From positions 1,807,037 to 1,839,846 of the forward strand of contig NZ_CM001977.1 in the NCBI RefSeq assembly GCF_000406165.1: DNA of 32,810 nucleotides, written 5' to 3'. The notes under the pieces are model-generated. The model worked only from the letters and a program-made list of their open reading frames with translations. It ran no database searches and was not told the origin of the DNA. The translations under genes were made by a program, and so were the position numbers. Source of the DNA: Dickeya zeae NCPPB 2538 (GTDB lineage Bacteria; Pseudomonadota; Gammaproteobacteria; Enterobacterales; Enterobacteriaceae). Shown here in pieces: positions 1 through 7,944 of the stretch (position 1 is the stretch's first letter; every line of letters begins with the position of its first letter).

Positions 1-19
1 CTGGAGCTTTTTTCTTTAG

Positions 20-229
20 CTACTTTTTTGTTTGCTTTTTAGCTGCCTGAGCTTTCTGGGCCGCTTTTTTCTTCTCAACTTTTTTCACCGGTTTTTTCGC
101 GGTATCCGCTTTAGCCGGAGCGGCAGCAGTTGCCGGGGCGTTAGCCGGAGCAGCAGTGGTGCCAGCTGCGAAGGCTACAGAGGACAGACCCAGAGCCGCA
201 CCTGCGATCAACACTAAAAATTTCTTCAT
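20..229 (-). CDS. Acid-shock-like exported Ala/Lys-rich small protein
   Basis: A 69-residue protein. The start at 229 is chosen because ATG follows an AGGAA ribosome site by about 7 nt and opens a clear signal peptide (MKKFLVLIAGAALGLSSVAFA, cut after AFA); an in-frame start at 262 would put 11 unlikely residues in front of it. The mature part is almost only Ala, Pro, Thr and Lys and ends in basic Lys-Lys runs, as in the acid-shock protein Asr. It follows rstB in the same direction after a 75-nt gap. In E. coli, asr is a known target of RstA, so the position fits a periplasmic acid-stress protein co-inherited with its regulator. No RstA box was recognised in the gap. The composition is low complexity, so the Asr assignment is by type rather than by alignment. 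Confidence 0.72.
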   Translation of the reverse strand: MKKFLVLIAGAALGLSSVAFAAGTTAAPANAPATAAAPAKADTAKKPVKKVEKKKAAQKAQAAKKQTKK

Positions 230-304
230 CGTAAATTCCTCATTATCCCGTTCACATTTCAAGCCCCAGGGTGGGCCGATGACTGAAGCATAAGATAAGC
301 TACG

Positions 305-1660
305 CTAACGATCTGTGAGTGTTTGGTTTCCGCGTGTAACGGATTGTACAAGGTTCGCAGACGAAGAATTTGACGCGGGTTTGGTGGTGACAATCGGCCA
401 GCGGAACAGGAAACGAGCGCCCCCCAACGGGCTGCTGTCGACTTCAATGGTGCCGTTGTAAGCACGCACGATGGCATGAACAATGGCCAGCCCCAGACCG
501 CAACCGCCGCTGCTGTTTTCGATGCCCGCCTCCAGACGGATGAAGGGTTCGAAAATGTGCTCACGGTCTTGCGGCGCAATACCTGGCCCGTCATCTTCCA
601 CCTGCAGACACGCGGTTTGCTGATCGAGTGTCAACCCGACTCGCAGGCGTTGCTGGCAGAAACGTAACCCATTATTGACCAGATTATTCAGTACCCGCTC
701 CATCAGGCGCAGGTCGACATAGCCGAAATGGTTACCGCTTGCCACATCCAGTTCAATCAGCTTGTCATCGTGCACCAGTCGAAAATCCTCAACCCGTTTT
801 TGCAGCCATTGCGACAGGTCTATCTCTTCGAGATGCAGCGTCACCTGCGGCCGGTCAAGACGGGCGTAGGTCAGCAGTTCGTCGATGAGCGCTTCCAGTT
901 GGCCGACATCCCGGTTGATGGCTTCCTGCTCGTCATCGGTCAGGTTGTCGCTCATCGCCAGCCGATAACGTAACCGGACCAGCGGGGTGCGCAGCTCATG
1001 GGCAATATTGTCGATGAGCTGTTTTTTACTGGTAATCAATTGGTTGAGATTATCGGCCATACGGTTGAATGCCACGCCTAAGCGAAACAGGCTGGAGGTA
1101 TTATCAAAATGGGTTCGCTCCTCCAGATGTCCGTCGCCCAGTCGCTGCGCCGCACTTTCCAGTCGTAACATCGCTTTCCAGTGTGGGCGCATCCACAAGA
1201 ACACCGGCAACGCCAGCGACAGGCCGATTAACGCCAGAAACAGTAAGTTGACCAGACGTATTTCATGCAGGAAGAACAGGTAGGGGATGGGGCCGACCGC
1301 CAGCACATAATGGCTGCGCGGAATACGCTGAATGAAGGTGTACTCGTCGTCCAGCGCGACGATTTCGCCCTGAATCAGCCGTTGTTGCGCCAGCGTGCTG
1401 AGCCGATATTTATTAATGGGCTCAATGTGTAACTTGAACGATAGGTTGAGATCCATCTGGTTGATGGTCTTGTGCCACTCTCTGGGGGGGATGGAGCGTA
1501 ACTCGTTGCGAATCAGGTACAGCGAGCTTTTCATCAGGTCGTCCATCGATTGTCGACCGGCGCGCTCCGCCGTAACTTTGTACACCAACCCGACCAACAG
1601 GGTCATCACCAGAAAGCTGGCAAACAGCAGTAGAAAGAACTGAATAAACAGTTTTTTCAT
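305..1660 (-). CDS. rstB: Sensor histidine kinase RstB
   Basis: A 451-residue inner-membrane kinase, slightly longer than E. coli RstB (about 433). Visible in order: TM1 (residues 3-25), a periplasmic sensor of about 105 residues, TM2 (about 132-155), HAMP (156-210), the phospho-acceptor helix with NIAHELRTPL (His221), then the ATP-binding domain with an N-box (NNLVNNGLRF), G1 (EDDGPGI) and G2 (GCGLGLAI). All catalytic motifs are intact. Its start overlaps the stop of rstA by 4 nt (ATGA), so the two are translationally coupled. In E. coli, RstB phosphorylates RstA, and the operon belongs to the PhoP and acid-response network. The last 25 or so residues are Ser/Asn-rich and probably not part of the core fold. 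Confidence 0.95.
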   Translation of the reverse strand: MKKLFIQFFLLLFASFLVMTLLVGLVYKVTAERAGRQSMDDLMKSSLYLIRNELRSIPPREWHKTINQMDLNLSFKLHIEPINKYRLSTLAQQRLIQGEIVALDDEYTFIQRIPRSHYVLAVGPIPYLFFLHEIRLVNLLFLALIGLSLALPVFLWMRPHWKAMLRLESAAQRLGDGHLEERTHFDNTSSLFRLGVAFNRMADNLNQLITSKKQLIDNIAHELRTPLVRLRYRLAMSDNLTDDEQEAINRDVGQLEALIDELLTYARLDRPQVTLHLEEIDLSQWLQKRVEDFRLVHDDKLIELDVASGNHFGYVDLRLMERVLNNLVNNGLRFCQQRLRVGLTLDQQTACLQVEDDGPGIAPQDREHIFEPFIRLEAGIENSSGGCGLGLAIVHAIVRAYNGTIEVDSSPLGGARFLFRWPIVTTKPASNSSSANLVQSVTRGNQTLTDR

Positions 1661-2400
1661 GGCGTGAGGGTCTCCCAGGCATTCGGGGCGAACAGGTAGC
1701 CTTTGTTGCGGATGGTTTTGATACGCACCGGCTCCAGCGCGTTGTCGTAGAGCTTTTTACGCAGACGGGAAATCGCCACATCGATACTGCGATCCATGCC
1801 GTCGTAGCTGACGCCGCGCAACGCCTTGAGCAACGCTTCACGATCCATGATCTGCCCGGCGTGGGTAGCCAATAACCACAGTAAATCGAAGTCCGACGTG
1901 GAAAGCGGAATATTTTCATCCGCCAGCGTGACGTCGCGGTTAACCGGGTCGATACACAGCAGGCCGAAATGCAGCGATTTATGCACCTGCACCTGTGCTT
2001 TTTCCGGGGTGTTCTTCTCAACGACAGGTTGCGGTGTGGCGGCGTATTGACGGAAATGTAATCTCAGACGTGCCAGCAGAACCGCAGGCGGTGTGGTCTT
2101 CAGGATATAGTCATCGGCACCCATCTCCAGCGACAGAATGTGGTTCATGTCGCTGTCGAGCGAGGTGAGCAGCACGATCGGGCCAGTGTATTGCGGGCGC
2201 AGTTCACGGCAAATCGTCATGCCGTCCTTACCGGGCAACATGATGTCCAGTAGCACCAGGTCGGGTTGTTGTTCTTCGATGAAGGCCAGTGCGTTATCAC
2301 CACGAGGCTCAATGCGCACATCAATATCATGTTTGCCCAGATAGGCTGCAATCAGTTTGCCAACTTCCGGATCATCCTCAACAAAAACAACTTTATACAT
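1657..2400 (-). CDS. rstA: Response regulator RstA
   Basis: A 247-residue OmpR/PhoB-type regulator. The receiver domain has the acidic pair (VEDD, residues 7-10), the phospho-acceptor Asp52 in LVLLDIMLPG, the switch Thr in VLLTS and the conserved Lys in DYILKTTPP. A linker at about 125-145 precedes a winged-helix DNA-binding domain ending in the usual RTIRNKGYLF. The sequence DSDMNHIL..EMGADDYILKTTPPAVLLARLRLH is nearly that of E. coli RstA, which makes the symbol secure. It is first in the rstA-rstB operon. Known targets in E. coli include asr, and an asr-like gene lies just beyond rstB. A PhoP box was looked for upstream and not found. Confidence 0.95.
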   Translation of the reverse strand: MYKVVFVEDDPEVGKLIAAYLGKHDIDVRIEPRGDNALAFIEEQQPDLVLLDIMLPGKDGMTICRELRPQYTGPIVLLTSLDSDMNHILSLEMGADDYILKTTPPAVLLARLRLHFRQYAATPQPVVEKNTPEKAQVQVHKSLHFGLLCIDPVNRDVTLADENIPLSTSDFDLLWLLATHAGQIMDREALLKALRGVSYDGMDRSIDVAISRLRKKLYDNALEPVRIKTIRNKGYLFAPNAWETLTP

Positions 2401-2627
2401 GACATTCTACTCACAACAGTACGCGTATTATGGTTCATGCGACAGCATGGAAGCGACGGCGAAAGCGTAGGGTGCGCTGGATCGCATTGCCAGCAGAAAA
2501 GCCCCAGCTTTTGCCGTATAGCTCTACAATTGTTAGAGATACTATACCTTATTAATCCTTTTTACGTTGTAATGGTTGATGTGAATGGCGCGACGGCAAT
2601 GGTCGCTTGGCGGAAAGGAGAGAAGGG

Positions 2628-3059
2628 ATGGAAGAGGCTCACTCTGGGCCTGCGGGCTCCTCTGAAAGGATGTGTATTGATTACACGGCGTACCTGGGTG
2701 CGCTGTGCCGCAAGCGCTGGCGTTTTGTTGATGCGTTGTATGGCGTGATGCCTATTTTTGGTATGGTAACCAAATCTTCCATGGCGGCGGGAACAACCGG
2801 TGCCACGGGGAAAGATGACCTGCTGGAGCTGGCGATGCAGGTGTTGTCCACTCAGGCCAGCGATGAAACCAATCTTTCTCGGTTGATTACACTGGCGTGC
2901 CAACATGGGGTGACGGAACTGGATATCCAGTTACCGTATGCGTTGTCTGGCGAGCAGTTGCAGATAATCGATCGCGCGTGTCGCGGCTACGAACTGGTGT
3001 TGAGTCAGCAGTCGGAATGCCTTTCGGTGCATTCCGTTGCGTCAGCCGAATTTTGCTAA
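2628..3059 (+). CDS. Uncharacterised small protein divergent from rstA
   Basis: A 143-residue protein that I do not recognise. The ATG at 2628 is preferred because a strong AAGGAG element ends about 10 nt before it; a TTG at 2607 in the same frame lies upstream of this ribosome site. The N-terminal 50 residues are Cys/Trp/aromatic-rich; the C-terminal half has a helical, acidic look (DDLLELAMQVLSTQ, TNLSRLITLACQHGV, LSGEQLQIIDRACRG). There is no signal peptide, membrane segment or known motif. A plausible promoter lies at about 2530-2560 (TTGTTA and TATACC-like boxes). It is transcribed away from rstA, so shared control is possible. An internal start near 2763 or 2781 cannot be excluded, but neither has a ribosome site. 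Confidence 0.55.
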   Translation: MEEAHSGPAGSSERMCIDYTAYLGALCRKRWRFVDALYGVMPIFGMVTKSSMAAGTTGATGKDDLLELAMQVLSTQASDETNLSRLITLACQHGVTELDIQLPYALSGEQLQIIDRACRGYELVLSQQSECLSVHSVASAEFC

Positions 3060-3100
3060 TCTGTTTTTTAACCTATTTGCTTTTTAACTGATGAGGAAAA

Positions 3101-3128
3101 ACCGGCCTCGCGCAATGCTAAGGCCGGT
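3101..3128 (-). terminator. Intrinsic terminator of dauA
   Basis: A perfect 8-bp inverted repeat (ACCGGCCT at 3101 and AGGCCGGT at 3121) with a 12-nt loop. On the minus strand it is followed by TTTTCC, and it lies just past the dauA stop at 3135. The tract on the plus-strand side is not T-rich, so it mainly serves the minus strand. Confidence 0.8.
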
Positions 3129-3134
3129 CGGTTG

Positions 3135-4850
3135 TCAGGCGTTGAGCGAGTCGTGCTGGGGTTGGGTTTCCGCCAGCGCTTGTTCCAGCGTCGCGTAGAA
3201 GCCCAGCCGGTTGGCAATCGGCGTCACATTCGCCCGAGCCAGTGTTTTGAGCGGCTGAAACGGGATATCGGTAAGAATCAACTGTTTTTCTGGCGGTAAC
3301 AATTCCACAAAATGGCGGAATGCATTAAGGCCGCCCGCATCCAGCACCGAGACCGCATCCCACTGCAGGATGATGGTTGGATAAGGCTCAGCACGTTCCA
3401 TCAGTTCCGTAAACAAGCGTTCTGCCGCCGCAAAGAATAACGGGCCGTTGATTCGCAGCACCAGCCGCTGGTCTGCCACGGTACCAGGCAGTTCACTCAG
3501 TCGGGTCATGCGCGCCACATTCCGCATAAACAGCAAGGAAGCCAGCACAATACCGACCGTAATGGCAATCACCATGTCAAACAGAACGGTTAACCCCATG
3601 CACAACAGCAATATCAGGATATCGTCGCGTGGTGCCCGGCGCAGGATATAGACCACTTTGTGCGCCTCGCTCATGTTCCAGGCTACCAGCAGCAGCAACG
3701 ACGCCATGGCGGAGAGCGGCAGATAAGACAGCCAGGGAGCCAGCACCAGCAAAGACAGCAACACCAGCAACGCGTGGAGCACCGCGGCAACAGGCGAGGT
3801 GGCACCGGCACGTACGTTTGCCGCCGAGCGGGCGATCGCCGCCGTCGCGGTAATGCCGCCGAAGAACGGGGCGACCATATTGCCGATACCCTGGCCCAGC
3901 AGTTCGCTGCTGGGATGGTGCTTGCGCCCGGTCATTCCATCCAGCACGACAGCGCACAGCAACGATTCAATGGCACCCAGCATCGCCATCGAAAATGCCG
4001 CGGGCAGCAGTTCGGACAAGCTTTGCCAGCTCAGCGTCATGGTGTGTCCATCCGGCGCGGGGATGTTCCACGGCAGGACAAACTGCGGCAGGATCGCCGG
4101 GATCCCTTGCCCGCGGCTGCCGTCGGCCAACAGGTAGCTAAAACGCGAACCGATGGTGGCGACATCGATATGAAACGATGACAGCACTCCCATCACGGCG
4201 GTGCCAGCCAGTAGTGCCGGCAGGTGCCCCGGCAGGCGGACGCCGAGCCGGGGCCAGACTATCAATACCAGCAGTGTCGTGGCACCGATAAGCGTGTCGC
4301 CGATGTTGAGCGTGGGCATAGCCAGCGCCAGCGCCGCGACTTTGGCGGCATAGTGCTCTGGCACCGTCGCCATGGTCAGGCCGAAAAAGTCTTTTACCTG
4401 CATGGTGGCGATAGTAATGGCGATACCCGACGTGAAGCCGAGCGTGACCGGCAACGGGATGTATTCAATCAGCCGCCCCAGCCGACACAACCCCATCAGC
4501 AGTAAAAAGACCCCAGAGAGCAGGGTGGCGACCAGCAGGCCGGAAAGGCCAAACTGTTGCGATACCGGGTTGAGAATGACCACAAACGCGGCTGTTGGCC
4601 CCGATACGCTGTAGCGCGAACCGCCGCAGATGGCGATCAGCAATCCAGCAACCGCCGAGGTGTAAAGCCCGTACTGCGGTGGCACGCCGCTGGCGATAGC
4701 CAACGCCATTGCCAGTGGGATGGCAATAATACCGACTGTAATGCCGGCGATAACATCATGAGTAAAACGCGCCAGGGTGTACTTTTCTCGCCAACAGGCT
4801 TCGATGAGTGCGCTGAACGGTCTGATACCGTTAATTCGGTGTGATTTCAT
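3135..4850 (-). CDS. dauA: SulP-family C4-dicarboxylate transporter DauA
   Basis: A 571-residue inner-membrane carrier with about 12-14 membrane segments and a C-terminal STAS domain (about residues 425-560; VSVLDAGGLNAFRHF). Residues such as IAGITVGIIAIPLAMALAI, GGSRYSVSGPTAAFVVI and AFFGG-type repeats before IARSAANVRAGATSP match E. coli DauA (formerly YchM), the aerobic C4-dicarboxylate transporter. The frame is open for 86 more codons upstream to 5108, but homology places the start at 4850 (MKSHRINGIRPFSALIEACW), aligning with the E. coli N-terminus. The ribosome site in front of it is weak. It is followed by an intrinsic terminator and lies downstream of chaA on the same strand, with a 270-nt gap, so probably a separate transcript. 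Confidence 0.92.
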   Translation of the reverse strand: MKSHRINGIRPFSALIEACWREKYTLARFTHDVIAGITVGIIAIPLAMALAIASGVPPQYGLYTSAVAGLLIAICGGSRYSVSGPTAAFVVILNPVSQQFGLSGLLVATLLSGVFLLLMGLCRLGRLIEYIPLPVTLGFTSGIAITIATMQVKDFFGLTMATVPEHYAAKVAALALAMPTLNIGDTLIGATTLLVLIVWPRLGVRLPGHLPALLAGTAVMGVLSSFHIDVATIGSRFSYLLADGSRGQGIPAILPQFVLPWNIPAPDGHTMTLSWQSLSELLPAAFSMAMLGAIESLLCAVVLDGMTGRKHHPSSELLGQGIGNMVAPFFGGITATAAIARSAANVRAGATSPVAAVLHALLVLLSLLVLAPWLSYLPLSAMASLLLLVAWNMSEAHKVVYILRRAPRDDILILLLCMGLTVLFDMVIAITVGIVLASLLFMRNVARMTRLSELPGTVADQRLVLRINGPLFFAAAERLFTELMERAEPYPTIILQWDAVSVLDAGGLNAFRHFVELLPPEKQLILTDIPFQPLKTLARANVTPIANRLGFYATLEQALAETQPQHDSLNA

Positions 4851-5120
4851 GGAAAGCAAGAACCAAACAATGAAAAACAGGCGGGTCGACAGCGGCCCGT
4901 CACGGCCAGGGCGTGTGCCGCCTGCGGTGGTTGCCTGAAAAACGCGAATAAAAAACGCAGCCACCACGGTAGGACACAGTCCAAAGTCGATACCATACGC
5001 CTGTTTTTTGGCGAAGATCCAGCGATAAATCAATAGAAAGGGTTTTTTCGGGGAAAACAGAACAGTTGCATGACAACCTGCGCCGGTATCAGGCGATGAT
5101 ACCAGCACAGACGCGCGCGT

Positions 5121-6221
5121 TTATAGCATGACCGTCATCAGGTACGCCACGAACAGCGCCAGATGGGCGCTACCGTTGAGCACATTGGTGCGACCGGTAG
5201 AAAACGAAATCTGGCACAAGATCAGTACCGATAACATCACCACGATGTGGGGCAAGTCGAGGGCGAAATGCAGCGTCCGACCCGTGAGGGTGGCTATCAG
5301 CGTCACAGCAGGGACCGTCAGTGAAATGGTCGCCAGCACGGAACCGAAAAACAGGTTCATCGCACGTTGTACCTGATTACGCAGTACGGCGGTAATCGCC
5401 CCCAGGCCTTCTGGCGAGAGGATCAGCAGGGCGACCAGAAAACCGGTGAACTGGGACGGGGCGTTCATGGCATCCAACAGACCTTCCAGTTGGGGAGAAT
5501 CCATCTTGGTAACGGCAATGACGGCCACCAGGTGGACCAGCAGCCAGACGGCATGCCAGGCAGAGCTGTGTGCGGAAGGTTTGCCGTGATGTGGGTCGCC
5601 GTCGTCGCCCTCGTCTTCATGCTCATAAACAAACAGGCTTTGATGCGTACGGGTTTGAATCAACAGGAAAACGCCGTACATCATGGCTGAAATCAGCGCG
5701 ATAATAATGGATTGCGCCACCGAAAAATTGCCTGCTGGTAAGGCGGCCGGGAATACTAACACCAGCACCGCCAACGGAAAGATAGCCATCAGGTACTGTT
5801 TGATGCCGCCCAGATTAACGTACTGCGTGGCAAATTTTCGCCCGCCCAGCAACAGGGCGAAACCAACCAAACCGCCGCTGACGATCATGATGATGGAGTA
5901 GAGGGTATCGCGCATCAACGTCGGGCCCGCATCACCGGTCGCCATCAGCGCTGAAATCAGGCTGACTTCAAGAATGACGACCGACAGGCTGAGGATAAGC
6001 GACCCGTAGGGTTCACCCAGACGATGCGCCAGCACATCCGCATGGCGCACGACGCTAAATGCGCTGGCGAGGATCCCCACCAACGCCAGCAGATTGATGC
6101 CGACCATGACGGACAGGCTGCGACTATCACCCCAGAGCATAAGCACCAGCAGCGCCAGCAGGGGGAAGATCAAGGTATATTCGTGATGACGGGTTTTCAC
6201 CGCGTCAGTGGATGTCGGCAT
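5121..6221 (-). CDS. chaA: Ca2+(Na+)/H+ antiporter ChaA
   Basis: A 366-residue member of the cation/Ca2+ exchanger family with about 11 membrane segments in two related halves. The acidic helix motifs carrying the transport glutamates are visible in both halves (GEPYGSLILSLSVVILEVSLI near residue 70-90 and LLILSPEGLGAITAVL near 265-280). A central cytoplasmic loop is acidic and His-rich (YEHEDEGDDGDPHHG), as in E. coli ChaA. An AAGGAG ribosome site lies 8 nt before the ATG. ChaA exports Na+, K+ or Ca2+ in exchange for protons at alkaline pH. In E. coli it is divergent from chaB-chaC; here it is divergent from chaC alone. Confidence 0.94.
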   Translation of the reverse strand: MPTSTDAVKTRHHEYTLIFPLLALLVLMLWGDSRSLSVMVGINLLALVGILASAFSVVRHADVLAHRLGEPYGSLILSLSVVILEVSLISALMATGDAGPTLMRDTLYSIIMIVSGGLVGFALLLGGRKFATQYVNLGGIKQYLMAIFPLAVLVLVFPAALPAGNFSVAQSIIIALISAMMYGVFLLIQTRTHQSLFVYEHEDEGDDGDPHHGKPSAHSSAWHAVWLLVHLVAVIAVTKMDSPQLEGLLDAMNAPSQFTGFLVALLILSPEGLGAITAVLRNQVQRAMNLFFGSVLATISLTVPAVTLIATLTGRTLHFALDLPHIVVMLSVLILCQISFSTGRTNVLNGSAHLALFVAYLMTVML

Positions 6222-6251
6222 GATCGGGTCTCCTTATGTACCGCTTGAAAT

Positions 6252-6285
6252 CAGATACCGTCTGCAAACAGATATCGTCTGCAAA
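6252..6285. repeat. 17-bp tandem direct repeat in the chaA leader
   Basis: Two adjacent copies of CAGATAyCGTCTGCAAA (6252-6268 and 6269-6285), differing at one base; a third partial copy (CAGA) follows. The array ends about 17 nt upstream of the chaA Shine-Dalgarno and so lies in its promoter or leader. It could be a paired operator or a slippage duplication. Confidence 0.9.
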
Positions 6286-6502
6286 CAGAATGTGGTGAAA
6301 GCAACATATCGTGGCAATACAGGTCATCGTGATAATACATGTCGTGAAAACACGGTTTCTTGCAAGCAAGGTGCTCGAAAAACGAAGCGTTCGGGAATCC
6401 ATGCTGAGGTGGTGTCCGGGCGTTTATCGCTGCCGACACCGCCGAAAAAGTATGACTGATGCAGGCCATCGTCGGCGGTTTTTACCTGCATGTTTTTCAG
6501 CC

Positions 6503-6521
6503 CCACCGACAATGTTGGTGG
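6503..6521 (+). terminator. Terminator-like hairpin without an assigned gene
   Basis: CCACCGAC, loop AAT, GTTGGTGG (8 bp with one G-T pair), followed on the plus strand by CAAATTTTTG. No plus-strand gene lies upstream, so it would end either antisense transcription from the chaA leader or an unannotated small RNA. Confidence 0.4.
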
Positions 6522-7066
6522 CAAATTTTTGTCAAAACTTCGCGATAACTCATGAAAAATGAAAGTGAATCGAGGTTTTTGCTGTTTGATATTTATATCA
6601 CTAATAATAAAGGATTTTATTTATTTTTATTACTCTATTTACAAAAGAATAACGTATTTTATCTATCTATACATAGTTATTTTCAGGATTAATGAAGGAT
6701 AAGTAAGGCATGATCGCTATTTTTTCATTAATCGACCGGCTGAGGCTTGGGCTGTAAGCCCGGCGTCTGTTCCCGGGGAGATTTCGACGGTGATTTCTGG
6801 CACCACGGCACCGCATGCTGGTGTGGTCAGGTGAGATATCACGTAAGGCACGGCCTATTGCGCGTTGCTGCCATCGCATTTTCTTACAGGTCTTAATGAC
6901 ACATCGGCTTTATGATAATTCTGGTAAAGATTAACGATATTTTGCCGTAGAAATAAGCAATACCTGCGTTGATTATAGGGTTGATGATCGGCCAGAATAT
7001 AATCGAGCAGAATAGGCAAGGCGATGCCGCCGCGCAGTAACATCGTTTTAGTGAGGGCAGTAGGTA

Positions 7067-7759
7067 GTGTTGACGCGTGATTTTTTGCAGAAAGCGGATT
7101 GTAAAACCTCGTTTGGAAAAATTGATGAATCATTGCTGCTAACGCCTCAGCAGCGAGAGGCTTCTCTGGCGTGTACGTTGGCATCCCGCCCCGATCAAAG
7201 TCCTGTCTGGGTGTTTGGCTATGGCTCGTTGATGTGGAACCCTGTGTTTGATGCCGAAGAAGTTTGTGTGGCAACGCTTCACGGCTGGCACCGTACCTTT
7301 TGTTTGCGTCTTACCGCGGGCCGCGGTACGCACAGTCAGCCCGGCCGGATGTTGGGGCTGAAACCGGGAGGCGAAACGACCGGACTGGCCTATCGGTTGC
7401 CTGAAACGACGCTGCGTGACGAGCTGGAACTGCTGTGGAAGCGTGAAATGCTGACCGGCTGTTACCGGCCATTGTGGTGTGAGTTGCGGTGCCAGAACGG
7501 CGAGCCGATTACCGCGCTGGTGTTTGTCACCAACCCGGAACATCCGTTGCTGGAAGCGGACACCTGTATTCAGAGCATTGCGCCGTTGATTGCCTGTGCC
7601 AGCGGGCCGCTCGGTACCAATGCCCAGTATCTGTTCGCGCTGGAACAGGAGCTAAATCATTACGGCATGGAGGATGAAAGCCTGAGCGCGCTGGCGCAGC
7701 GGGTCCGTGAGCTGCAACAAAACCTCTCCATCGGCCCGGCTCAGGAAGCCCCGTGCTGA
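7067..7759 (+). CDS. chaC: Glutathione-specific gamma-glutamylcyclotransferase ChaC
   Basis: A 230-residue cytosolic enzyme that splits glutathione into 5-oxoproline and Cys-Gly. The family glycine-rich signature is present (VWVFGYGSLMWNP, about residues 47-59), as is the helix with the presumed catalytic glutamate (LLWKREMLTGCY). The end SGPLGTNAQYLFALEQEL matches E. coli ChaC. The start is a GTG at 7067 or the adjacent TTG at 7070; LTRDFLQKADCKTSFG aligns with the E. coli N-terminus, and an AGGG-like element sits upstream. It is transcribed away from chaA. The usual partner gene chaB is absent between them. Confidence 0.93.
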   Translation: MLTRDFLQKADCKTSFGKIDESLLLTPQQREASLACTLASRPDQSPVWVFGYGSLMWNPVFDAEEVCVATLHGWHRTFCLRLTAGRGTHSQPGRMLGLKPGGETTGLAYRLPETTLRDELELLWKREMLTGCYRPLWCELRCQNGEPITALVFVTNPEHPLLEADTCIQSIAPLIACASGPLGTNAQYLFALEQELNHYGMEDESLSALAQRVRELQQNLSIGPAQEAPC

Positions 7760-7789
7760 TTGATATTGGGTTGATTGGCAGTTGACTGA

Positions 7790-7822
7790 TTGACGGGGTT
7801 CTGGCGACAGGTTGACGGGGTT
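7790..7822. repeat. Direct repeat upstream of the ABC operon
   Basis: TTGACGGGGTT occurs at 7790-7800 and 7812-7822, 22 bp apart. The preceding 25 bp are also rich in TTGA steps (TTGATA, TTGATT, TTGACT), suggesting a degenerate array. It lies about 120 nt before the first permease gene and may be regulatory, since TTGACG also resembles a -35 box. Confidence 0.7.
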
Positions 7823-7944
7823 AGCCAGTAGGGTAAGCATACACTGAGGCGGCGGTTGTCTATACCGGTCTGGCGGCAGTGATGATACCATGCTGGCAAC
7901 GTGTCACGACCGGGATTGTCAGACCGGTAACAAGGCCACCGTCA

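Larger units (their letters stand above)
6222..7066. other. Long chaA-chaC intergenic region without a supported gene
   Basis: This 845-nt stretch lies between divergent chaA and chaC. It holds a 17-bp tandem repeat (6252-6285), three spaced TCGTG-centred near-repeats (6309-6346), a terminator-like hairpin on the plus strand (6503-6521) and an AT-rich block (about 6540-6700). The open frames here have no ribosome site and no recognisable family, and no ChaB-like sequence is visible on either strand. Confidence 0.7.

Noticed and set aside
4851..5108. 86-codon N-terminal extension of DauA
   Set aside because: The frame is open but the family N-terminus aligns at 4850; the extension has no matching domain.
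6855..7274. A 139-codon minus-strand frame overlapping the chaC start
   Set aside because: Half lies antisense to chaC; the part outside (about 60 codons) has no ribosome site and no family I recognise. It could be a relic, but nothing supports it.
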